From NCBI GenBank assembly GCA_023451265.1, contig JAEYAG010000055.1:1-21817 (forward strand): a stretch of 21,817 nucleotides of DNA, given 5' to 3'. Shown here piece by piece: positions 15,084-20,775 of the stretch; within the stretch, counting starts at the first letter, position 1, and every line of letters starts with the position of its first letter. A model generated the notes under the pieces. It did not search any database, was not told the DNA's origin, and saw only the letters and a program-made list of their open reading frames with translations. The position numbers and the translations under genes are program-made. Source of the DNA: Actinomycetes bacterium (lineage in GTDB: Bacteria; Actinomycetota; Actinomycetes; Actinomycetales; Microbacteriaceae).

Positions 15084-15742
15084 ACCCCGCCACCCGGACA
15101 CGAGGCGCCCGGCTGGCGGTAGTCACCGCCGTCGCCGGGACGGTGCTGATCGCGGCCGGCGCGTTCTGGCTGAGCTTCACCGCGCTCGCGGACCTCGCCC
15201 GACGCTCCGGGGTCGATGCGGGGCAGGCGTGGGCGTGGCCGGTGATCGTGGACGGGCTGATCGTGGTCGCCACGGTCGCGGTCGTCGCCCTCGCCGGGCA
15301 GAAGGCGGCCTGGTATCCGTGGACGCTGCTTGCCGGGGGCGCGCTCATCTCGGTCGCCGCGAACGCGCTCCACGCCATCGTCGCCGCCGACGCGGACGTG
15401 CCCGGTGTGCTTGCTGCGTGTGTGGCCGCGGTGCCGCCGCTGGTACTGCTCGCCTCGACGCACCTGACCGTGGTGCTCGTCCGCTCCCGCCCCGCCGACC
15501 CGACCGAGGAAACCGAGGATGCCAAGCCCGCCGTATCGGAGCCGGCCACCGACATCGTGCCGGAGCGATCTGGCCGGCGCCTGGTCGCGGCGCGGCTGCG
15601 GGAGGCGGGCTGGTCGAACAAGGCGATCGCCCGAGAGCTCGACGTCGCCCCGTCCACGGTGGGCCGGTGGTTCCCGCGCCAGGAGGCGGCCCTGACGGGT
15701 GCACCTGATCGGCAGGAGAGCGAGAGGGAGCTGATCGCATGA
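15080..15742 (+). CDS. DUF2637 membrane protein with C-terminal HTH
   Basis: A 220-residue protein with four predicted membrane helices (about residues 12-33, 53-72, 80-101 and 110-134) that match DUF2637: the LSFTALADLARRSG turn, then WAWPVIVDGLIVVATVAVVAL, and a last helix ending LLASTHLTVVLV. After an acidic linker comes a helix-turn-helix, GWSNKAIARELDVAPSTVGRWF (177-198). DUF2637 proteins are common in actinobacterial integrative elements (SpdB-like region of Streptomyces plasmids); function is not established. The arrangement predicts a DNA-binding domain tethered to the membrane. GTG 15080 overlaps the primase stop and the ATGA at 15739 overlaps the next gene, so it sits inside one translation-coupled block. 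Confidence 0.85.
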   Translation: MNPATRTRGARLAVVTAVAGTVLIAAGAFWLSFTALADLARRSGVDAGQAWAWPVIVDGLIVVATVAVVALAGQKAAWYPWTLLAGGALISVAANALHAIVAADADVPGVLAACVAAVPPLVLLASTHLTVVLVRSRPADPTEETEDAKPAVSEPATDIVPERSGRRLVAARLREAGWSNKAIARELDVAPSTVGRWFPRQEAALTGAPDRQESERELIA

Positions 15743-16149
15743 ACGAGCACATCACGCCGCGTTCCGTCGTCCGCGACGACGCGGACCAGGAGCGCAGGCT
15801 GGCCAAGGTCAAGGAAGCGGAGACCTCGGAACTCGCCCGCCACAAGGACCCCTCCCTCGCGGCGACGAAAGACGAGGCGGCGAATGCGAAGGCTCGCGGG
15901 GTCGAGTGGGTGCGCCCGTCCGAGCTGCTGGTGTCGCGGGCGGGGCGGATCGCCGGGCGCGGGATCGACTTCCAGGCCGAGCTCGCCCGTCGTGCCCGCC
16001 GGGTGCCAGGGCAGACCTACCGGGCGACCCGCTCCGGGGTGCGCTCGCTCAGCGAGCGGGCGCGGAAGCTGCCTCCGGCGTCGGCGTTCGGCCGTGGCTC
16101 CGGGGAGCGGTTCTCGTGGGTGTCGCGGTCAGGGATCGGGCTGGGGTGA
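15739..16149 (+). CDS. Uncharacterised basic protein of the transfer operon
   Basis: A 136-residue protein that I do not recognise. The first 55 residues are charged and likely helical (ERRLAKVKEAETSELARHKDPS, then ATKDEAANAKARG). The rest is strongly basic (WVRPSELLVSRAGRIAGRGIDFQAELARRARR, TYRATRSGVRSLSERARKLPP) with no membrane segment. The arginine content suggests nucleic acid or membrane-surface contact. The start is fixed by the ATGA overlap with the DUF2637 gene. The position between a membrane-HTH protein and a second unknown suggests a small accessory or mating-pair DNA-processing factor, but this is only inference. Confidence 0.75.
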   Translation: MNEHITPRSVVRDDADQERRLAKVKEAETSELARHKDPSLAATKDEAANAKARGVEWVRPSELLVSRAGRIAGRGIDFQAELARRARRVPGQTYRATRSGVRSLSERARKLPPASAFGRGSGERFSWVSRSGIGLG

Positions 16150-16205
16150 GTTAGCCATGCGCGCCCCCGGCATCGCGGCGAACGTGAGTGCTGGATGGCG
16201 TGCGC

Positions 16206-16227
16206 GCACCTCCCGTTCAGGAGGTGC
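16206..16227 (+). promoter_or_regulatory. Hairpin burying the ribosome binding site of the 16232 gene
   Basis: GCACCTCC (16206-16213) pairs perfectly with GGAGGTGC (16220-16227) across a 6-nt loop. The right arm contains the AGGAGGTG ribosome binding site 5 nt before ATG 16232, and the left arm matches the anti-Shine-Dalgarno core of 16S rRNA (CACCTCC). Folding would block initiation; upstream translation or a factor could open it. Confidence 0.7.
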
Positions 16228-16231
16228 CGGA

Positions 16232-17083
16232 ATGCGAACCACAACCGTCCGCGAGCCGCGGAGCCGTTTCGAGGACTCGGAGGAGCTGCGCGCCCTGCTG
16301 AACCGCCTGCACGAGCAGGGCCGCGGCGCCTGGCGGGACGACCCGGACGCGGCCGCGCTGATGCGGCACGCGGCGGACAAGTACGCGGCCCTGGCCCGCA
16401 AGCACGGCCTCGACCCGTGGGAGGCCGCGTCGGCGGCGTTCGAGGCGATGCGGGGAGCAGCGACCCGCCGGGCGGAGGACCCGTGGGCGGTGGTGACGAA
16501 GGCTGTGCAGGTGACCTGCATCGGCGAGGAACGCGGCAACGGGCTGCTGTGCTCCGTCCACCAAGCCCGCCGGCCGAGGTATTCGGTCTTCCATGACGCG
16601 GAGCGGTTCAGCGACCGCGAGAACCCGCTGTCCGACTACCACCCCGCCTTCCACGTCGACCCCTTCGCCGCCGCCGACGCTGACGAGCCGGAGGTGCCGG
16701 AGGCGGCGCCGACGATGAACGTCGCCTCGGCGGTCGAGGACGTGATCGGCCTGTTCTGCCTGCTCGGGTGGGAGCCGGAGACCGTGCGGGCGGCGGTCGA
16801 GTACGTCACCTCGCGGCTCGCGGAGGCTGCGTCGCGGGGCTCGGCGTTCGAGACGCTGCGCCGCGACCGGCAGGCCCGCGCCCTCCTCGACCTGCCCGGC
16901 GCCTCCTGGACCGGGCTGCTGCGGATCGTGCTCGGCGCCCCGGACCCCGCCCTCGCGCACACGAAAGCGGGCCGTGGTCTGCTCGTGCGCCTGCTGATCG
17001 GCGAGCCGCTGCGCGCCCTGCTGCTGGACGACGACCTCGTGCTCGCCGTCAGCCTCGCCGCCCCAGGCGGTGACGGGCCATGA
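16232..17083 (+). CDS. Uncharacterised transfer-operon protein, helical
   Basis: A 283-residue soluble protein not assigned to a family. The N-terminal half (residues 10-110) is helical and charged (SEELRALLNRLHEQGRGAW, ADKYAALARKHGLDPWEAASAAFEAMRG, EDPWAVVTKAVQVTCIGEERGNGLL). Its pattern faintly recalls the region 2 helices of sigma factors, without enough identity to claim that. An acidic linker (about 150-170) is followed by a second helical domain with LLDLPGASWTGLLRIVLGAPDP. ATG 16232 is chosen for the perfect AGGAGGTG ribosome binding site; ATG 16157 in the same frame would add 25 residues and run through the hairpin. It overlaps the ParB-like gene by ATGA. Confidence 0.75.
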   Translation: MRTTTVREPRSRFEDSEELRALLNRLHEQGRGAWRDDPDAAALMRHAADKYAALARKHGLDPWEAASAAFEAMRGAATRRAEDPWAVVTKAVQVTCIGEERGNGLLCSVHQARRPRYSVFHDAERFSDRENPLSDYHPAFHVDPFAAADADEPEVPEAAPTMNVASAVEDVIGLFCLLGWEPETVRAAVEYVTSRLAEAASRGSAFETLRRDRQARALLDLPGASWTGLLRIVLGAPDPALAHTKAGRGLLVRLLIGEPLRALLLDDDLVLAVSLAAPGGDGP

Positions 17084-18159
17084 GCACGCCGCCGGCCGGC
17101 CACATCGAGCTGGAGCGCACCGTGGACTCGATCACGGTCGGGCGGCGGCACCGCCACGACCTCGGAGACCTCGCACCGCTGGTCGAGTCGATCCGACGCA
17201 ACGGCCTCTTGCAGCCCATCACGATCACCCTCGACGGGCACCTGATCTGCGGCGCCCGCCGCCTCGCCGCGATCAAGCTCCTCGGCTGGAAGACCGTGAA
17301 CGTGTGGGTGCGCTCCGGCGTCTCCGACCGCCTCGGGCAGCTCCTCGCGGAGCAGGACGACAACCTCCTGCACAAGCCGCTCACCCAGCTCGAAGCCGCC
17401 GCGCTCTACCGGGAGCTGAAGGCCCTGCTGGCCGAGGACGCGGCACGCCGCCAGGAAGCAACCCGGTTCCGACCCTCCGAGGATGCGGGGGAAGACGGCC
17501 CCGGTAACTTGACGGCACCGCGAGAGACGACCTCAGGGGAAGCGCGGGTGCAGGCCGCGATCATGCTGACCGGCCGCGACTCGCACACGACGTTCGAGCG
17601 CATCGGCCGCCTGGAAGACCTCGCCGCCGACGAGTCCCAGCCCGAGTCCGTGCGCCGGCTCGCGGCGGAGGAGGTCGAGCGGATCAGAGCCGGCGAGAAG
17701 GTCTACCCCTCGCACTTGCGGATCAACACGGAGCTGTCCCTGGCCGAGCTCGACCGGCTCGCCGCCGATGCCTCCCAGCCGGCCGGGCTGCGGGAGCAGG
17801 CCCGTTCCGAGGCCGCCGGGGTGCGGCAAGCCGAGCAGGAGGCGAAGGCGGTCGAGATGGAGGCACTGGCGAAGGCCGCCCTCGCCCGCGTGAAGGCCGC
17901 GAAGACGGCGGGACGGAAGGCGAAGCGGCCGGCGCTGACGGCGGTCGAGGCCGGGGAGCCGGTGCCGTTCCCGCTGAGCGTGTTCACCGCGACCTGGGAC
18001 GACATGACCGATTGGTGGACCCACTACGACCCCGCCACGGTAGGCCCGGCGCTCACCGACGCGCAATGGGCCAGGTTCGAGCAGACCGTCACCGGCACCC
18101 TCGCCTTCGCGGACGCGGCCCGTCTCGCGCGGCGCTCGCGCACCGAGCACATCGCCTGA
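17080..18159 (+). CDS. ParB-domain (ParB/Srx N-terminal) protein
   Basis: A 359-residue protein. The N-terminal ParB/sulfiredoxin-type domain covers about residues 10-80: LGDLAPLVESIRRNGLLQPITITLDGHLICGARRLAAIKLLGWKTV, with box GARRLAA at 58-64 (the CTP/nuclease motif area, G-x-R-R). After it come charged helices, a linker rich in E and A (about 170-295) likely forming coiled coil, and a basic KAAKTAGRKAKRPAL stretch. No ParA partner is present nearby, so partition is uncertain; it may be a regulator, a nuclease or a DNA-binding factor of the element. The start is fixed by ATGA overlap with the preceding gene. Confidence 0.85.
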   Translation: MSTPPAGHIELERTVDSITVGRRHRHDLGDLAPLVESIRRNGLLQPITITLDGHLICGARRLAAIKLLGWKTVNVWVRSGVSDRLGQLLAEQDDNLLHKPLTQLEAAALYRELKALLAEDAARRQEATRFRPSEDAGEDGPGNLTAPRETTSGEARVQAAIMLTGRDSHTTFERIGRLEDLAADESQPESVRRLAAEEVERIRAGEKVYPSHLRINTELSLAELDRLAADASQPAGLREQARSEAAGVRQAEQEAKAVEMEALAKAALARVKAAKTAGRKAKRPALTAVEAGEPVPFPLSVFTATWDDMTDWWTHYDPATVGPALTDAQWARFEQTVTGTLAFADAARLARRSRTEHIA

Positions 18160-18230
18160 CCCCGCGCCCGTGCGTGTGGTGGCGCACCTTCCCGACGACC
18201 CCGCTACTCGTCCGGGAAAGGACTTCGCGC

Positions 18231-18923
18231 ATGAACCCCGCTGACACCGACCGTCGCCGCCGCCGACTGCTCATCGCCGCCATCGCCGGCGGCCTCGCGC
18301 TGCTGATCCTCGTCGGCGTCGGCATCTACGGGCTGCTGCGCGGCCCCCAGTCCAGCCGACCCGCCACGACGGGCGACCCGGCTCCGTCGAGCACCGTCTC
18401 GCCCGCGCCGAGCACGGGCACCGGGCCGGCCGCGGTGCCGCGAACCGGCGGCCCGGAGACGTTCGCCCGCAACGTCGCAGCGGCGCTGTTCACCTGGGAC
18501 ACCGCCTCCGGGTACAGCCCCTCCGACTACGCGCAGGTGCTCGCGGATGTCGCCGCCGACGTCGAGGCCGACGCCTTCGTGAGCGACGTGCGCTCCTACC
18601 TGCCGACGACACAGGCATGGGGGCAGCTCCGGCAGTACGCGACGCGCCAGTGGCTTACCATCGACACCGCCGTGATCCCGGACGCCTGGGAGACCGCCAC
18701 CTCGCAGGCCGCGCCGGGCCAGATTCCCGAGGGGGCGACCGCGTACACGATCACCGGCACGAGGCACCGCGACGGCACCTGGGGCACCACCCCCGTCGAG
18801 GCATCCCGGCCCGTGTCGTTCACGGTCTTCCTCGTCTGCACCCCGCCGATCATCAGCCGGAGCGCGACCACGGGGCTGTGCGAGGTGCTGCGGCTGTCCG
18901 AGCTCGACAACCCCCTCCGCTGA
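18231..18923 (+). CDS. VirB8/TcpC-like conjugal transfer membrane protein
   Basis: A 230-residue bitopic protein. A short arginine-rich cytoplasmic end (DRRRRRLL) is followed by one membrane helix (about residues 13-35) and a Pro/Ser/Thr-rich linker (38-75). The outside domain (about 75-230) has a layout resembling the NTF2-like fold of VirB8/TcpC conjugation proteins (ETFARNVAAALFTWDT...YTITGTRHRDGTWGTT...VSFTVFLVCTPP). Such proteins scaffold the type IV secretion channel. A GGGAAAGG site lies 9 nt before ATG 18231. The next gene follows after 15 bp. Assignment rests on topology, linker type and neighbours rather than strong motif identity. Confidence 0.7.
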   Translation: MNPADTDRRRRRLLIAAIAGGLALLILVGVGIYGLLRGPQSSRPATTGDPAPSSTVSPAPSTGTGPAAVPRTGGPETFARNVAAALFTWDTASGYSPSDYAQVLADVAADVEADAFVSDVRSYLPTTQAWGQLRQYATRQWLTIDTAVIPDAWETATSQAAPGQIPEGATAYTITGTRHRDGTWGTTPVEASRPVSFTVFLVCTPPIISRSATTGLCEVLRLSELDNPLR

Positions 18924-18938
18924 GAGAAGCCGGCCGTG

Positions 18939-20108
18939 ATGAAGAAGCTGGCCGCCGCCGCGGTCGCCCTGCTGTTCTTCGCCCCCTCGACCGTGCTGCT
19001 CGGGGTGGCGACGCTGGTGAACCCGTCCGCGCAGGCGGTCTGCCTGCCCGGCTCGCTGACGGTCGGAGCGATCCCGGACTCGCTCACCGCGACCACCAAG
19101 GACGGCACCACCATCACCCTCGGCAAGACGCAGCTCACCCGTGCGGCGACGATCATCACGGTCGGCGGGCAGACCGCAGGTGTCGGACGGCCCGGCGTGG
19201 TCATCGCGCTCATGGCCGCCCTCACCGAGTCGAGCCTGCGGATGCTCGCCAACACGAGCGCCTACCCCGAGTCGGCCGACTACGACAACGACGGCAACGG
19301 CTCCGACCACGACAGCCTCGGCCTGTTCCAGATGCGGCCCGCGAGCGGGTGGGGCACCGTCGCGGAGCTCATGGACCCGACCTACCAGGCCCGCGCGTTC
19401 TACGGCGGGCCGACCGGCCCGAACTACCCGTCACCTCGAGGTCTGCTCGACATCCCCGGCTGGCAGTCCCTCGATCCCGGCGAGGCCGCGCAGGCCGTCG
19501 AGGTGTCCGCGTATCCCGACCGCTACCAGAACTACCAGCCGGTCGCCGAGGCGATCCTGACCGCCCTCACCCGGCCGGCGACCTCGGGCGGCGGGTCGGA
19601 TGCGGCCCCGGTCGTGCCGGAGACCACCCGGCTCGTGTTCCCGCTCCCCGAAGGGACCTGGGTGCGGACCAGCCCGTTCGGCTGGCGCGAGGACCCGATC
19701 ACCGGGGAGCGGGCCTTCCACTCCGGCAGCGACTTCGCCGCCGCGGACGGCACCCCGATCCTCGCCGTCGCGGACGGCCTCGTGGTGCACGCCGAATACA
19801 CCGGCACCTACGGCGGGCTCGTCATCATCGAGCACACCGTCCGGGGGCAGCGGGTCGCCTCGTACTACGCCCATATGTGGGAGACCGGCATCCACGTCGC
19901 CGAAGGGCAGACGGTCACCGCCGGACAGCACATCGGCGACGTCGGCTCCTCGGGCAAGTCGACCGGCCCGCACCTGCACCTGGAAATCCGACCCGGCGGG
20001 CAAGGGCAGGAGGCCGTCGACGCGGACGCCTGGCTCACCGAGCACGGCGCCGAAGGCATCACCGCCGGCGACACGACCCTCGCCGCCTGCACCGCCGGAG
20101 GCGCGTGA
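18939..20108 (+). CDS. Lysozyme-like plus M23 (LytM) peptidoglycan hydrolase
   Basis: A 389-residue exported cell-wall hydrolase. A signal-type N-terminus (MKKLAAAAVALLFF...) is followed by a transglycosylase/lysozyme-like domain (about 80-205) with Glu97 in ALTESSLR and the SLGLFQMRPASGWGT motif. The M23 domain (about 230-365) has the zinc ligands His261 and Asp265 (HSGSDFAAADGTPI) and HLHLE (His345, His347), with His312 in YYAHM. It would open peptidoglycan for the conjugation channel. An Asp/Asn-rich loop (about 114-123, DNDGNG) looks like a calcium-binding loop. ATG 18939 or GTG 18936 can start; both use GAGAAG. It overlaps the next gene by TGATG. VirB1-like role inferred. Confidence 0.92.
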   Translation: MKKLAAAAVALLFFAPSTVLLGVATLVNPSAQAVCLPGSLTVGAIPDSLTATTKDGTTITLGKTQLTRAATIITVGGQTAGVGRPGVVIALMAALTESSLRMLANTSAYPESADYDNDGNGSDHDSLGLFQMRPASGWGTVAELMDPTYQARAFYGGPTGPNYPSPRGLLDIPGWQSLDPGEAAQAVEVSAYPDRYQNYQPVAEAILTALTRPATSGGGSDAAPVVPETTRLVFPLPEGTWVRTSPFGWREDPITGERAFHSGSDFAAADGTPILAVADGLVVHAEYTGTYGGLVIIEHTVRGQRVASYYAHMWETGIHVAEGQTVTAGQHIGDVGSSGKSTGPHLHLEIRPGGQGQEAVDADAWLTEHGAEGITAGDTTLAACTAGGA

Positions 20109-20374
20109 TGGACGTGTTCCCGAACTTCGACGGCGTAGGCGCCGCGGCAGAGCTGCAGTCCATCGTCGGCGCCCTGCTCATGTTCGTCGTGGTGACCGCG
20201 GTGCTCATGCTCATCGTCTGCGCCATCGTGTGGGCGATCGCGTCCAGCAGCGGCAACTACCAGGCCGCGACCAAGGCCCGTGTCGGCCTGTTCGTCGCCA
20301 TCGGCGCTGCGGCGCTGGCGGGCGCCGGGGTCGCGTGGATGAACTTCCTCCTCGACATCGGCACCGAGCTCTAA
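20108..20374 (+). CDS. Small two-helix membrane protein, pilin-like (copy 1)
   Basis: An 88-residue protein with two membrane helices (about 17-45 and 58-80) separated by a short polar, positively charged loop (SSSGNYQAATKAR). The size and topology are those of VirB2/TrbC-type pilin subunits, and I believe it corresponds to the DUF6112 group of actinobacterial transfer operons, though I cannot verify that by search. It is paralogous to the next gene (shared pattern: L-x-x-IVGA, AI-W-x-x-xS, VG-x-x-x-x-GAA, x-NF). ATG 20108 overlaps the stop of the cell-wall hydrolase by one base (TGATG), so translation is coupled. Confidence 0.75.
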   Translation: MDVFPNFDGVGAAAELQSIVGALLMFVVVTAVLMLIVCAIVWAIASSSGNYQAATKARVGLFVAIGAAALAGAGVAWMNFLLDIGTEL

Positions 20375-20423
20375 CCCCCTGACGAGGGACCCGTTCCGTT
20401 GGAGGGGCGGGGTGCACCTCACC

Positions 20424-20442
20424 GTCGAGAACTCGTCTCGAC
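20424..20442 (+). promoter_or_regulatory. Hairpin between the two pilin-like genes
   Basis: GTCGAGA (20424-20430) pairs perfectly with TCTCGAC (20436-20442) over a 5-nt loop, 20 bp upstream of the second pilin-like gene's GTG. It is the only clear structure in this 87-bp gap; an 8-bp palindrome GGTGCACC (20411-20418) lies just before it. It could be a processing or stability element. Confidence 0.45.
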
Positions 20443-20461
20443 CAGTCAAGGGAGCACAACC

Positions 20462-20731
20462 GTGATCGACATCGACCCCAACAGCTCGGGCCTTCCCGGC
20501 ATCGAGCAGCTTCGCATCATCGTCGGCGCGGTGATGACCGTGGGCCTCATCCTCAGCGTCCTCGCGCTCATCATCAGCGCGATCATCTGGGGCTTCGGCG
20601 CCAACAGCTCGAACCCGCACCTCGCCTCGCGCGGCAAGGTCGGCGTGCTCGTCTCCTGCGGGGCGGCGATCATCTGCGGCGCCGCGGTGACCCTCATCAA
20701 CTTCTTCTGGGGCGTGGGGCAGGCCGTGTGA
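20462..20731 (+). CDS. Small two-helix membrane protein, pilin-like (copy 2)
   Basis: An 89-residue protein with helices at about 17-46 and 59-83 and a short basic loop (NSSNPHLASRGK) between them. It clearly aligns with the preceding 88-residue protein over the full length, so the pair arose by duplication. No cleavable signal is evident; the N-terminus is short and acidic (IDIDPNSSG). Its role as a pilin or channel subunit is inferred from topology and from its place between the cell-wall hydrolase and the TrbL-like gene. GTG 20462 has an AAGGGAG ribosome binding site 7 nt upstream, its own initiation signal, unlike copy 1. Its stop overlaps the next tiny ORF (TGATG). Confidence 0.75.
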   Translation: MIDIDPNSSGLPGIEQLRIIVGAVMTVGLILSVLALIISAIIWGFGANSSNPHLASRGKVGVLVSCGAAIICGAAVTLINFFWGVGQAV

Positions 20732-20775
20732 TGACCGCCCGACCTGACTCCCGCGCGCGGGGGTGGCTGCGGTGA
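20731..20775 (+). CDS. 14-codon coupling ORF between pilin-like and TrbL-like genes
   Basis: ATG 20731 overlaps the stop of the preceding gene (TGATG), and its TGA (20773-20775) overlaps the GTG start of the TrbL-like gene (GTGA). The peptide would be MTARPDSRARGWLR. It contains a 12-bp GC palindrome (20750-20761) that could fold in the mRNA. There is no good ribosome binding site for either start, so reinitiation through this ORF is the simplest way to translate the TrbL-like gene. The peptide itself may have no function. Confidence 0.5.
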   Translation: MTARPDSRARGWLR

